The translations under genes and the position numbers were made by a program. Below, piece by piece: positions 34,376-43,228 of a stretch of 64,000 nucleotides of DNA. Position 1 is the stretch's first letter. Each line of letters starts with the position of its first letter. Location of the stretch: the NCBI GenBank assembly GCA_964590195.1, contig CAZPWJ010000003.1:1-64000 (forward strand), in the 5' to 3' direction. The stretch comes from GCA-2731375 sp964590195 (lineage in GTDB: Bacteria > Pseudomonadota > Alphaproteobacteria > GCA-2731375). Below the pieces are notes generated by a model. That model had not been told where the DNA came from. It did no database searches and saw nothing but the letters and a program-made list of their open reading frames with translations.

Positions 34376-34412
34376 GCCGCCCCCTCACGCCTTACGGTTT
34401 AATTATTGCTTG

Positions 34413-34431
34413 GTGCCAACGGAATTGGCAC
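34413..34431. promoter_or_regulatory. palindrome between MBL and methyltransferase genes
   Basis: A perfect inverted repeat GTGCCAA-N5-TTGGCAC lies 38 bases upstream of the methyltransferase start (minus strand), in a 74-base gap. It could be an operator; it has no T tract to be a terminator. Confidence 0.3.
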
Positions 34432-34449
34432 ATGGTTCACGGATGTCGT

Positions 34450-35349
34450 CTAGCCCGCCGGCACGGCCCTGGCTTGGCTGACATTGATTTCCAGGTCACG
34501 CCAGACAGGTTTTCCCGGGCGCATGACCATGCCTTCCTGGGCCACCACGGTGCCGGGCCGCCGCTGCTCCGCCGCCTCGGCGATGCCATCCATGAAATTG
34601 TCGTCGTGATCAGGGTCATGGTGGAAAATAACAAACTGGGGAACGCCCGCGGCATCACACAGATCTGCGCCCGCCTGCCAGGTGGAATGGCCCCAGCCGA
34701 CACAGTTGGCATATTCTTCCTCGGTAAACATGGAATCATAGATCACCATGTCGGCGCCATTGATTAAGCTCAGTATGGTTTGATCCAGTTCGCCGGCCAC
34801 ATGCTCGGTATCCGTCAGATAGCAGATCGACCGCCCGCCGAATTCAATGCGATAGCCGGTGGCGCCGTCGGGGTGGTTCAGGGAGGCGGTGCGCACCACC
34901 ACATCCGAGCCGGTATGCAGGGCATCGCCGACGAGAAAGTCGTGAAATTCGATTTTTGATTGAAAAATTTCGAGGGGTACCGGGAATAACGGCGAGGTCA
35001 TCAAGTCGCATAACACGCCGCGTAGATTTTTTTCCGGCAACAAATGCCCGGCCTGCAGGCGGAACTGATTTCGTGGATCAAAGAACGGCTTGAAAAACGG
35101 AATACCGCAAATATGGTCGTAGTGGGTGTGAGTAAGAAAAATATCGGCATCGACGACTTCGCCGCGCTCCACGAGGTCGTTGCCCAGATATCGGAGGCCG
35201 GAACCGGCATCAAAAATCAATAATCGGTTGCCGCAGCGAATTTCCAAGCACGAGGTGTTACCGCCATAGCGTACCGAATTGGGGTCGGAGATGGATATGC
35301 TGCCCCGTACGCCCCAAAATTTAACACTGAAATCACAATGCTCCGACAT
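34450..35349 (-). CDS. metallo-beta-lactamase-fold hydrolase
   Basis: About 299 residues. Opens FSVKFWGVRGSISISDPNSVRYGGNTSCLEI, recognisable from FWGVRGS and YGGNTSC, the signature of a phosphodiesterase/RNase Z-like group. The zinc motif T-H-T-H-Y-D-H-I-C-G is at about 81-90, with further His/Asp ligands in LTDTEHV and FHHDPDHDD. Such proteins often hydrolyse cyclic phosphates or lie with two-component genes. I use ATG 35349; a TTG at 35367 would add six residues. Substrate unknown. Confidence 0.87.
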   Translation of the reverse strand: MSEHCDFSVKFWGVRGSISISDPNSVRYGGNTSCLEIRCGNRLLIFDAGSGLRYLGNDLVERGEVVDADIFLTHTHYDHICGIPFFKPFFDPRNQFRLQAGHLLPEKNLRGVLCDLMTSPLFPVPLEIFQSKIEFHDFLVGDALHTGSDVVVRTASLNHPDGATGYRIEFGGRSICYLTDTEHVAGELDQTILSLINGADMVIYDSMFTEEEYANCVGWGHSTWQAGADLCDAAGVPQFVIFHHDPDHDDNFMDGIAEAAEQRRPGTVVAQEGMVMRPGKPVWRDLEINVSQARAVPAG

Positions 35350-35459
35350 GGTCCCAATACTTTCCAAATTGGCACATTCACCAACAATCGACCGAATTTA
35401 CGCAGCCGACATTAACATTCCACCCTCTTGTCTCGACTCCCAACGGCTCGTTTCAAGCC

Positions 35460-35481
35460 ATATCGTTTCGATATATGTCAA
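35460..35481 (-). promoter_or_regulatory. possible promoter/operator of the MBL gene
   Basis: Within the AT-rich 201-base gap 35350-35550, the minus strand reads TTGACA (35481-35476) immediately followed by a perfect palindrome ATATCG-AAA-CGATAT (35474-35460). The -10 expected 17 bases on is poor (GCTTGA), so this may be an activator-dependent or repressed promoter with a leader of about 100 nt. Confidence 0.35.
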
Positions 35482-35550
35482 CCTGATTATATTACGTCTA
35501 ATAAATTGGTCTTGTAAACAGTTAATTCAAGAGGAGGAATTGGCCGGAAT

Positions 35551-36435
35551 TCAGCGCCCCATTTGCCGCAGAATAAGGCGGCTGAGTTCGGCCTCTGGAT
35601 CATTCAATTGATCAACAATTGAAAAATGATTTTGCCCCGATAAGACAACGACTTCCAACTCGATACCCGCTTCACGCCAGGCCGCCGCCAGGTCCTCGCT
35701 CTGACGCAGATATTCTGGCCCTTCATCGCCCCCCAGCGCCAGGATCAAGGGCGCCGTTCCGCCGGGCAGCAAGTGTACCGGGCTATTGCGGGCAGCCTCG
35801 GATGACGTCAATTTCAGGTCATCATTCAGAAAACACAGGCGAATGGGTTCCAGATCATACAGCCCGGAAATACCGCAACCGCCCTTGATCAGATCAGCGG
35901 GCAGCGCCGGCATTTGCCCATCGAAGGCGGGCCAGTCCGTCGCCATCGCCATGGCCACCAGGTGGCCGCCGGCGGAATGGCCGGAAACGTAAATGCGCTC
36001 CCCATCGCCGCCAAAGCTTTCGGCATTGCGGTAGGTCCAGGCTAGGGCGGCACGGCATTGGCGCACCAGTTCGTCCATATCGACGCCGGGGATCAGGCCA
36101 TAGTCGATCACCACCGTGGCGCAACCCTTTGGCGTGAAAGCCTTCGCCACATAGGAAAAATCGTCCTTGCTGAGCATTTTCCAGTAGCCGCCGTGTATGA
36201 AAACCTGGATCGGAGCCAGTCCCGTTTCCGAATCGTCAGGGGGAAACACATCCAATACTTCATCCGGGCCGGGGCCAAACGAGATGCCTAAGCGCCCGTC
36301 TGTTTGCTGGCGGTAAATTTCGCTATCGAACGCCAAACGTTGCAGTATCTCGGTCGATTGCGCCACCTTCGCGCGGTTATCATATTCCCTGTCCAGACCA
36401 GCCTGGTCATAGTCGCCAAAGATCTTTGCGCTCAC
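35551..36435 (-). CDS. alpha/beta hydrolase, BD-FAE / kynurenine formamidase-like
   Basis: 294 residues. The oxyanion motif H-G-G-Y-W (about 98-102) and the nucleophile elbow GHSAGGHL (Ser near 160) define the BD-FAE / arylformamidase group of esterases; the late catalytic His is in GQNHFSIVDQL. Kynurenine formamidase activity would need tryptophan-degradation neighbours, which are absent, so a general carboxylesterase is equally likely. It starts 2 bases after the XRE regulator stop and may be co-transcribed with it. Confidence 0.87.
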   Translation of the reverse strand: MSAKIFGDYDQAGLDREYDNRAKVAQSTEILQRLAFDSEIYRQQTDGRLGISFGPGPDEVLDVFPPDDSETGLAPIQVFIHGGYWKMLSKDDFSYVAKAFTPKGCATVVIDYGLIPGVDMDELVRQCRAALAWTYRNAESFGGDGERIYVSGHSAGGHLVAMAMATDWPAFDGQMPALPADLIKGGCGISGLYDLEPIRLCFLNDDLKLTSSEAARNSPVHLLPGGTAPLILALGGDEGPEYLRQSEDLAAAWREAGIELEVVVLSGQNHFSIVDQLNDPEAELSRLILRQMGR

Positions 36436-36437
36436 CC

Positions 36438-36812
36438 TTATGTTCCCTTTTTTTCATTCATGGTGGCCAGCATCCGCTTGATACTGTCGACCGCTAAATC
36501 GTTGATCCCCTCGGCCAGGCGGTTAGCCAGTTCGGTCGCCTCGGGTCCCGCCCGGGTGGTATCGATCACCACCCGTGGGTGGCTGAGTTTGGCCAGACGG
36601 CGCAGCGCGTCCGCCTCGTCCCAAATGATGTTGAAATAGCCGCAGATCTGATCCACCAGCACCGGCGAGGGCCGGCCCCGCTGGCCCCGCTCCAGGGCCG
36701 AGAGATAAGCGGCGGATATTTGCAGATCCTTCGCCATCTGCTTCTGGCTGACGCCCTGCTGCCGGCGCAAGGCGCGTATTCTGACGCCAAAGGGAGTCAG
36801 GCCGGCAGTCAT
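36438..36812 (-). CDS. XRE-family helix-turn-helix regulator
   Basis: About 124 residues. An XRE domain (about 8-62) reads VRIRALRRQQGVSQKQMAKDLQISAAYLSALERG in pieces (GVSQKQMAKDLQIS, AYLSALERGQRGRPS). The C-terminal helix (ELANRLAEGINDLAVDSIKRML) probably dimerises. I take ATG 36812 because it overlaps the preceding GFA stop as ATGA. Proteins of this type, next to Smr and MltA, recur in alphaproteobacteria; the target genes are unknown. Confidence 0.88.
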   Translation of the reverse strand: MTAGLTPFGVRIRALRRQQGVSQKQMAKDLQISAAYLSALERGQRGRPSPVLVDQICGYFNIIWDEADALRRLAKLSHPRVVIDTTRAGPEATELANRLAEGINDLAVDSIKRMLATMNEKKGT

Positions 36813-37306
36813 CGCCCAGAATCGTCCAGGTTTTTGTCCAGCCACAGGCCGTGGCGCTTATGCCAGGCCTCGATCGATTGCGCCGGATATTCGGGAAAAC
36901 GTTCCACATGTTCGCCCGGATGCAACTCCACCCAGGGCGCGGCGCTGTCCAGCATGATATCGACAAAATGCGCCGGCTTGGGCAATGGCGTATCAATGAC
37001 CGAGGCCAAGGGGTGTATCAGTTTCGGCCAGTTTTCGTTCCAGGCCCAGAGATGACTGCCGCAGTTTCGGCAGAAACTGCGCTGATGCTTCGAAGGCTCG
37101 CCGTTGCTCAGGGCGCGGTATACCGCCACATGCTCCTGGCCGGTCACCCGCAGGCTGTCATTGTCCGCCAGCAGGTTGATGGCGAAGCCGCCCGCGCCGC
37201 CGGCCTTACGGCAGATGGAGCAATAGCAGCGTTGATACGGTTGCGGCGCGGGGCTGTTGACCGAAAAAGTAACAGCGCCGCAATGACACGAACCCTGTAA
37301 CAACAT
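36809..37306 (-). CDS. GFA family protein (glutathione-dependent formaldehyde-activating fold)
   Basis: About 165 residues with the zinc-binding pattern of the family: GSCHCGAVTF near the start (about 5-14), CYCSICRKAGG (about 32-42) and FCRNCGSHLW (about 80-89). Most family members do not act on formaldehyde and their role is open. ATG 37306 has an excellent AGGAGG 8 bases upstream; the in-frame extension to 37378 would cover it. It overlaps the XRE regulator by 4 bases. Confidence 0.9.
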   Translation of the reverse strand: MLLQGSCHCGAVTFSVNSPAPQPYQRCYCSICRKAGGAGGFAINLLADNDSLRVTGQEHVAVYRALSNGEPSKHQRSFCRNCGSHLWAWNENWPKLIHPLASVIDTPLPKPAHFVDIMLDSAAPWVELHPGEHVERFPEYPAQSIEAWHKRHGLWLDKNLDDSGR

Positions 37307-37331
37307 CACCCAACCCTCCTTGCTATCGTTG

Positions 37332-37952
37332 TTATCGTTTGCGCCGCAGCAGGACGTAGTAGGCGCCCTCGCCGCCATGTTGCGGCCTGGCGCCTTCTAT
37401 ACGCAGAACCATATGCCGGACCGACGCTTCGCCCAGCCAGCGCGGCAGGTTGCGGCGCAGCACGCCGCTGTCTCGATCCGGCATGAAACCGCTGTCGATA
37501 TTGTCCCTGGCCCCGCCCTTGCCGGTAATGATCAGGACGCAGCGTTTGCCGCTACGGTAACCGGCGGCGATAAAGGCGTGCGCGGCGCGATGGGCATCGG
37601 CCTGGGTGTGACCATGCAGATCCAGGCGGCCATCGATGCTCATCTGGCCCCGGCGCAGGCGCTCGGCGCTGCGTTTGTCCAGACCGCCGCTATGTTTCGA
37701 CGGCACGGGCGGCGACACCGTGGGACTGTGGATGGGCGCCGTGTTCAGGCGGGCCACAGCCTTTGTCTTGCCATTTGGCCGCGCCACAACATCCATTTTC
37801 GCAGTAAGCTTGGCCGGACCCAGGGCGTGGCGGGACTGCCGGCGCTTGAGGGGCCTGACATCGCGCATGACCGTTTCGAACAGCGCCCGGTCGTCCAGGG
37901 GACCGTCCAGCTGGCGGTTTTTTAAATGTTTAGTCTTGCCCGGCTTGGTCAT
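37332..37952 (-). CDS. Smr/MutS2-domain protein
   Basis: 206 residues. The N-terminal 95 residues are basic and probably disordered; the Smr domain (about 105-205) has DLHGHTQADAHRAAHAFI with the family's D-L-H-G, then VLIITGKGG and GEGAYYVLLRRKR. Smr domains cut branched or collided nucleic acids, in some cases mRNA on stalled ribosomes. It overlaps the 3' end of lutC by 23 bases. In many alphaproteobacteria this gene directly follows mltA; here lutABC lies between. Confidence 0.9.
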   Translation of the reverse strand: MTKPGKTKHLKNRQLDGPLDDRALFETVMRDVRPLKRRQSRHALGPAKLTAKMDVVARPNGKTKAVARLNTAPIHSPTVSPPVPSKHSGGLDKRSAERLRRGQMSIDGRLDLHGHTQADAHRAAHAFIAAGYRSGKRCVLIITGKGGARDNIDSGFMPDRDSGVLRRNLPRWLGEASVRHMVLRIEGARPQHGGEGAYYVLLRRKR

Positions 37953-38649
37953 CTATCAGGACAATATGCAGGCTGCGCGGTCCATGGGCGCCCAGTTCTA
38001 TGGTCAGGGCGATGTCGGCGGTGCGCGATGGCCCGGTGATCATGTTGATGTTGCGCGGCATGCTAAAGCCGCCGCCCTCGTTATCCGCCAGCTTATTGGC
38101 CTCGCGCAGACGGGCCCAGACCTCTTCATAGGCGCCGACGACCTGGCTGGCGCGCAGGGCGACCACATGATAGTCGGGCACGAAGTTCAGGGTAGTGGGA
38201 TGGTTTGGCCCGGATAGCGCCACAAGGGTGCCGGTTTCCGCCACGCCCGCGAAGGCCGGCGTGACCGAGACCAGATCCTCGATCCCGGCGGCGCCGGTTT
38301 TGCTTTCCAGCAGGCTCTGGCTATCCCAGTCCAGTCCGTTTAGCCATTCATCGGGCGCCAGGGTCACTTGCGTGGGCAGATTGTTGCCGCGCAGATAGTC
38401 GGCCACGGCGCCGGGCACCAACCCCTCGTCCGCAACCACCGCCACCGTGCAGGAGGCCGCCGCCGCCATCTCCTGAAAACGTTGCAGCAAGGCCCGATGC
38501 TCACCCTGGCCCCGCGCAGGCACCAAGTTGGCCCGGTGCTTGGAGATATGTTCGTCCAGGTCCTTTTTGGCATCCGCGCTAAGGGCCGGACGGCCCAGGG
38601 ATTGGCGGATCGCGCCCAGAATATTGTCCCGACCGGAAGTGGAGCTCAT
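37930..38649 (-). CDS. lutC: LutC/YkgG family protein of L-lactate oxidation
   Basis: 239 residues. RDNILGAIRQSLGR at the N-terminus and the C-terminal block ITGPSRTADIALTIELGAHGPRSLHIVLI (in part GPSRTADIA, GAHGPRSLHI) are diagnostic for LutC. It acts with LutA and LutB in the Fe-S lactate dehydrogenase complex that oxidises L-lactate to pyruvate. Its start overlaps the lutB stop by 4 bases. The gene is the third of the operon, the usual order. Confidence 0.93.
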   Translation of the reverse strand: MSSTSGRDNILGAIRQSLGRPALSADAKKDLDEHISKHRANLVPARGQGEHRALLQRFQEMAAAASCTVAVVADEGLVPGAVADYLRGNNLPTQVTLAPDEWLNGLDWDSQSLLESKTGAAGIEDLVSVTPAFAGVAETGTLVALSGPNHPTTLNFVPDYHVVALRASQVVGAYEEVWARLREANKLADNEGGGFSMPRNINMITGPSRTADIALTIELGAHGPRSLHIVLIDDQAGQD

Positions 38650-40094
38650 CCCGTCACCTTTTTGCCCATCGCATTTTTACGTTGCTGTTTGCGCCAGCGC
38701 GCCTGGAAGGTTTCGCCCTCGGGCGCGGGCAGGTCGCGGCCCTGGGTCCAGCCGCCGGCGAACCACAGCTTGCGCATGCGGCCTTCTTTCCGGCCCAGAT
38801 AGGCCAGGCCGCGCATGGCCAGGCGGGCGCCCGGGCCATACAGCCAGGGCCGTTTGGCGAAAAAGGCCCAGAGCGACAGGCCCCAACGCTCCACTTTCGG
38901 TACGTCGCCTGCCTCGAATGAACGCTGGCGCCATTGCCGCAGCAGACGCGGCAGGGGAATCGAAACCGGGCAGACTTCCTCGCAGCGCCCGCACAGGGTC
39001 GAGGCGCAGGGCAGATGCTTGGTCTCCGCCACGCCGAGCAGGGCCGGCGACAATACCGCGCCCATGGGACCCACATAAACCGTGCCGTAGGTATGGCCGC
39101 CGACCGATTGATAGACCGGGCAATGGTTCATGCAGGCGCCGCAGCGGATACAGCGCAACATGTCCTGAACCTCGCTGCCCAACATGGCGGAGCGCCCGTT
39201 ATCCAGCAGGATGACGTGATATTCCCCCGGACCATCCATGTCATCGTCGCGCCGGGCACCAGTGGAAATCGTGGTATAGGCGGAAAATTCCTGGCCCGTG
39301 GCCGAGCGCGCCAGAATGCGCAGAAAAGTCGTGGCATCCTCCAGCGTGGGCACGACCTTTTCCAGCGAGGCGACGACGATGTGCACCTTGGGCAGGGTTT
39401 GGGTCAGGTCGCCATTGCCCTCGTTGGTGACGATGATCGAGCTGCCGGTCTCCGCGATCAGATAATTGGCGCCGGTGATGCCCACATCGGCATCGAAATA
39501 TTTCTGCCGCAAGATCTCGCGGGCTTCATTGACCATTTTTGGCGGTTCGGTCTGACGTTCGGTCCTGCCAAGTTTGGCATGATGCTTGAGAAACAGATCG
39601 GAAACCTGATCCTTGGTCTTGTGGATCGCCGGGCCGATGATGTGGGAGGGCGGTTCCTCCGCCAGCTGGATAATGTATTCGCCCAGGTCGGTTTCCACCG
39701 GCTCGATATCATGTTGTTCCAGAAACGCATTGAGGTGAATTTCCTCGGCGATCATGGACTTGCCCTTGGTGACGCTCTTGGCATCAACGGACTGGCAAAT
39801 CTCCAACACCGCCTGGCGGGCATCCTCGGGCGTTGCGCACCAATGCACATGGCCGCCGGCCGCCTTGCAATTACGTTCGAAGCGTTCGAGATAAAAATCC
39901 AGATGCGCCAGCACATGATCCTTCAGCTCCCGGCCACGCTGAGAGAGCTGCTCGAACTCCGGCAGGCGGTCCACCGCGCCCTGGCGGTTGGGGATCATGC
40001 CGGCGTTCAGCATGGCCATGGCGCTGCGCAGATCCTTGTCCGCCATTGCCTGGTTGGCATTTTCCTTGAAGGCGCCGGGCTGCATGAACTCCAT
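38646..40094 (-). CDS. lutB: LutB/YkgF iron-sulfur protein of L-lactate oxidation
   Basis: About 482 residues. The N-terminal half is the LUD domain shared with LutC (TKGKSMIAEEIHLN; ITGANYLIAETGS). Two four-cysteine clusters follow: C-I-R-C-G-A-C-M-N-H-C-P (about 305-316) and C-G-R-C-E-E-V-C-P (about 360-368) for two [4Fe-4S] centres. I prefer ATG 40094 because AAGGAG lies 8 bases upstream; the reading from 40121 would use a TTG placed before that site. It passes electrons from lactate with LutA and LutC. Confidence 0.93.
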   Translation of the reverse strand: MEFMQPGAFKENANQAMADKDLRSAMAMLNAGMIPNRQGAVDRLPEFEQLSQRGRELKDHVLAHLDFYLERFERNCKAAGGHVHWCATPEDARQAVLEICQSVDAKSVTKGKSMIAEEIHLNAFLEQHDIEPVETDLGEYIIQLAEEPPSHIIGPAIHKTKDQVSDLFLKHHAKLGRTERQTEPPKMVNEAREILRQKYFDADVGITGANYLIAETGSSIIVTNEGNGDLTQTLPKVHIVVASLEKVVPTLEDATTFLRILARSATGQEFSAYTTISTGARRDDDMDGPGEYHVILLDNGRSAMLGSEVQDMLRCIRCGACMNHCPVYQSVGGHTYGTVYVGPMGAVLSPALLGVAETKHLPCASTLCGRCEEVCPVSIPLPRLLRQWRQRSFEAGDVPKVERWGLSLWAFFAKRPWLYGPGARLAMRGLAYLGRKEGRMRKLWFAGGWTQGRDLPAPEGETFQARWRKQQRKNAMGKKVTG

Positions 40095-40098
40095 TGCC

Positions 40099-40893
40099 TC
40101 AGTCTCCTTTCCCTTCGCCAATAGCCGGTACTTGATCCGTCATGCCGGCCAGCACCTCGGCCACGTGGCGTACCTGCACCGAGGAGCCTTCACGTTTCAG
40201 CCGCCCGGCGATATTCATCAGACAGCCCAGGTCACCAGCCAGCAACAGATCGGCCCCGGTCTCGACCACGTTGGCGGTCTTGCGCGAGACGATATCGGTG
40301 GAGATTTCGCCATATTTCATACAGAAGGTACCGCCAAATCCGCAACAGGCATCGGTATCGGCCATTTCCTCCAACGCCAGGTCATCGACGCCGGCCAACA
40401 GCTCACGCGGCTGATCCTTGACGCCCAGTTCGCGAAGGCCGGCGCAGGCGTCGTGATAGGTCGCCGTGCCGTCATATTCAACATCCAGCTCCTTGGCATC
40501 GATTTTCATAACGTCGGCCAGAAAGGTCGTCAGTTCGAACGTCTTGGCGGCCAGGGCGCGGGCCCGGCGGTTCCATTCCGGATCATCGGCGAACAGATCG
40601 GGATAGTGCACGGCGATCATGCCGCCGCAGGAACCCGACGGCACCACCACATAGTCATAACCTTCGAAGGTTTCGATGACCTGACGGGCGATCTGTTGGG
40701 CATGCAGGCGGTCGCCGGAATTATAGGCCGGCTGGCCGCAACAGGTTTGCTCCGGCACATGCACCCGGCAACCGGTCCCTTCGATCAGTTGCGCCGAGGC
40801 GAAACCGACCGTGGGCCGGAACAGATCCACCAGACAGGTGGCGAACAGGCCTACATTGCTTGGTCGTTTCGAACTCTCGCTTGCCGTGGCCAT
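40099..40893 (-). CDS. lutA: LutA/YkgE (Fe-S)-binding protein of L-lactate oxidation
   Basis: 264 residues with two CCG domains: EQTCCGQPAYNSGD (about 49-62) and DACCGFGGTF (about 185-194), each a half of the C-x(n)-C-C-G-x(n)-C-x-x-C cofactor motif also found in heterodisulfide reductase HdrB and glycolate oxidase GlcF. It is the first gene of lutABC. No lactate permease or LutR-type regulator lies adjacent, so control is not visible. Confidence 0.93.
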   Translation of the reverse strand: MATASESSKRPSNVGLFATCLVDLFRPTVGFASAQLIEGTGCRVHVPEQTCCGQPAYNSGDRLHAQQIARQVIETFEGYDYVVVPSGSCGGMIAVHYPDLFADDPEWNRRARALAAKTFELTTFLADVMKIDAKELDVEYDGTATYHDACAGLRELGVKDQPRELLAGVDDLALEEMADTDACCGFGGTFCMKYGEISTDIVSRKTANVVETGADLLLAGDLGCLMNIAGRLKREGSSVQVRHVAEVLAGMTDQVPAIGEGKGD

Positions 40894-40962
40894 AATTGCT
40901 TCACCTTTTACCCGGCGATAATCAGCATCACCAAACGGCTTTATAACAGCCGCGCGGCCAGA

Positions 40963-42186
40963 TTACAGCCTTGCCGCAAGCGCCTTCGGCAAAAGTAGGA
41001 ACCACTGCCCGGCATTCTTCATACGCCCGGCGATGGCGGCGGCCCTGTCACCATGGCCCCAGAACATATCGCCGCGCACCCCGCCCTTGATGGCGCCGCC
41101 GGTATCCTGGGCCAGTACCAGGCGGTGCAAGGGCCGGTCTCCTTGCCCGGGATCGGCCGCCGGATGGCTAGCCTGCAGCCAGAGCGGAATGCCCAAGGGT
41201 ATCAGGCGGCGGTCGACGGCGATGGAACGGCCCGGCGTCAGGGCCACCCCCAGGGCGCCCAAGGGGCCGGCACCGTTCAGTTCGCGAAAGAAGATATATG
41301 AGGCATTCAGGCCCATGACCTCTTCGCCCTGTTCCGGGTTGGCGCTCAACCAGGCGCGGATCGATTGCATCGAGACGTTTTCCTTGCTCAGGATGCCGCG
41401 TTTGATCAGCTCCCGGCCAATGGCGTAATAGCGCCGGCCATTGCCGCCCGCATAGCCCAGGCGCATCTCCTCGCCATTGGCAAGCTGGACCCGGCCCGAA
41501 CCCTGGATATGCAAAAAAAACGCATCCACCGGATCATCCACATAGACGATCTCCAGGCCGCGCCCGGCCAGGGCACCGGCCACGATGCCCTGGCGTTCGG
41601 GATAGGGCGTCAGGCGCCGGCCCTGGAGGCGGCCAACAATGCGCTTGCCTTGCAGCTCGTCACTGAAGGCGCCCAGATCGACCTTGATCAGATCCTTTGG
41701 CAGGCCATGCAAGGGCGTCAAAAAAGGTGCCTTGCGCTCCCGGCTGCCGCGCAACGACGGTTCATAATAGCCCGTGAACAGGCCAGTGGTCCGCCCGGCG
41801 AAGCTGACCGCCACGGCCTGGAAATACGCCTCGAAATACTGCCTTGCCTCGCCCGGCTTGTCGGCGGCAACCGTTCTGGCCGCCCGGCAGGCTTCCAGCC
41901 AATCGGCGGCATTGCCGCCAACATCATCCTGGCCGCCCAGGCCGCGGTCTTGCGGCCATTTGCCGAACCGGTCGCAACTGCGCAAAAAGGCGCCAATGGC
42001 GGCGCCGTGATTGTCGCGGGTCCAGCCATCCAGGTCGCTGTACGGCACCGGACGAAAAGACAATCGGTCCTCGGGAATTGTCGGTACCGGCAGGGTCAGC
42101 CACCACAGCAGCAATCCCACGGCCACAAGCAGCGGCCCGGCCAGCGCAACAGCGAGACGCCCCGGGGAAACAGGCGGCCAGGCCAT
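40963..42186 (-). CDS. mltA: membrane-bound lytic murein transglycosylase A
   Basis: 407 residues. A single N-terminal hydrophobic segment (LAVALAGPLLVAVGLLLWWL) anchors or exports it. The MltA domain follows: FTGYYEPSLRGSRERKAPF, in part GYYEPSLRG, then IHIQGSGRVQLANGE-like HIQGSGRVQL, and the C-terminal 3D domain with VLAQDTGGAIKGGVRGD, whose Asp is catalytic. It cleaves peptidoglycan to 1,6-anhydro products in the periplasm. It starts 8 bases after the Tim44 gene and is probably in its operon. Confidence 0.93.
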   Translation of the reverse strand: MAWPPVSPGRLAVALAGPLLVAVGLLLWWLTLPVPTIPEDRLSFRPVPYSDLDGWTRDNHGAAIGAFLRSCDRFGKWPQDRGLGGQDDVGGNAADWLEACRAARTVAADKPGEARQYFEAYFQAVAVSFAGRTTGLFTGYYEPSLRGSRERKAPFLTPLHGLPKDLIKVDLGAFSDELQGKRIVGRLQGRRLTPYPERQGIVAGALAGRGLEIVYVDDPVDAFFLHIQGSGRVQLANGEEMRLGYAGGNGRRYYAIGRELIKRGILSKENVSMQSIRAWLSANPEQGEEVMGLNASYIFFRELNGAGPLGALGVALTPGRSIAVDRRLIPLGIPLWLQASHPAADPGQGDRPLHRLVLAQDTGGAIKGGVRGDMFWGHGDRAAAIAGRMKNAGQWFLLLPKALAARL

Positions 42187-42194
42187 GCGCTAAA

Positions 42195-42944
42195 TTAATT
42201 TTCGCCGTGGGTTTCGATCAGCTGCCAATTGGGATCGCGGTTGCGGGTATCCCGCGCGAAGGTCCAGATATCGGTGACCTCGCGGGTGCCGACCGGCTGA
42301 TCGGGCAGCATCTCGCCATCTTCATCGCGGGCCGCCGAAATCATTTCCGAAACAAACTTGATGGTGATCTCGGCCACCTTGTCCTTCAATTCAGCATCGA
42401 CGATTTCCGCCGCGTTGATGGCGACAATCATGGTTTCCAAGGTTTCGCCCTTGTCCTCGCGGTCTTCGATGGCACCGACGAAGTTTTCATAGACCTGATC
42501 GTTCAACAATGGCCGCAAGGCATCGCGGTCGCCCTTGGCAAAGGCATCGACGATCATCTCGTAAGCACCACGCGCGCCGTCGGTAAAGGCGGCAGGCTCA
42601 AAGCGGTGGTCGGCAAGTTTAATTTTTGTCAGACCGGCACCGACCGGAGAATCCTCGGCCCATAGAGCGGCCTCTTCCTCTGGCTTGGTATTGTTGTCTT
42701 CCGGGGCGGCCTGAACCCGGCCGCGGTCAGGCAGGGCACCCACATTGTCCTCTTGACCTGACTGGTTCGCCGCATGGGGCTCGTCGCCCTGGCTGGCCTG
42801 TTGTTCTCTCTGCCGCTCTTCCTGGCGTTCCTGCGGCGTTCGTTCATTGCCGGTACGCCGGCCCAGCACGCCCCGCAGACGAAAGAAGATGAAGCCCGCC
42901 ACCATGGCCAGGAAGATGATATCGAGAAAATGACCCTCGCCCAT
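42195..42944 (-). CDS. Tim44/TimA-domain membrane protein
   Basis: About 249 residues. The start MGEGHFLDIIFLAMVAGFIFFRLRGVLGRRTG gives one N-terminal helix (about 7-23), then a Gln/Glu-rich linker (about 30-95), then a Tim44-like domain (GAYEMIVDAFAKGDRDALRPLL; TIKFVSEMISAARDEDG). Bacterial homologues are inner-membrane proteins of unclear role, possibly in protein sorting. ATG 42944 fits; the reading from 43079 adds 45 atypical residues. It is divergent from fxsA, next to secB, the common alphaproteobacterial arrangement. Confidence 0.9.
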   Translation of the reverse strand: MGEGHFLDIIFLAMVAGFIFFRLRGVLGRRTGNERTPQERQEERQREQQASQGDEPHAANQSGQEDNVGALPDRGRVQAAPEDNNTKPEEEAALWAEDSPVGAGLTKIKLADHRFEPAAFTDGARGAYEMIVDAFAKGDRDALRPLLNDQVYENFVGAIEDREDKGETLETMIVAINAAEIVDAELKDKVAEITIKFVSEMISAARDEDGEMLPDQPVGTREVTDIWTFARDTRNRDPNWQLIETHGEN

Positions 42945-43228
42945 GAAATTCGTACGTCCTGTCGGGTCGTTGTTCCTGTTTGGATATTCTATCCACTCAG
43001 ACCAGCCACGGCCCACCGCGAACTTGCGATACATGCCCCAGATGATCTTTTCCGCAAGGTCACGGCCCGCTACCAGCAACCAAACGGCACGCCCTTTTGG
43101 CGTTGCTTCACACCTTAGGACGCAGGCCAGGCAGTGTCCAGCGAACTTGCCCCGAATAAGTCCGGATAAAGGACTGTGGCGCTGCCTGCCATACAGTATT
43201 AAATAGGCTGCACCGAGGCAGGGAGCAA

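Noticed and set aside
38934..40124. 396-codon open frame antisense to lutB
   Set aside because: Shadow of lutB, whose Fe-S motifs are unmistakable.
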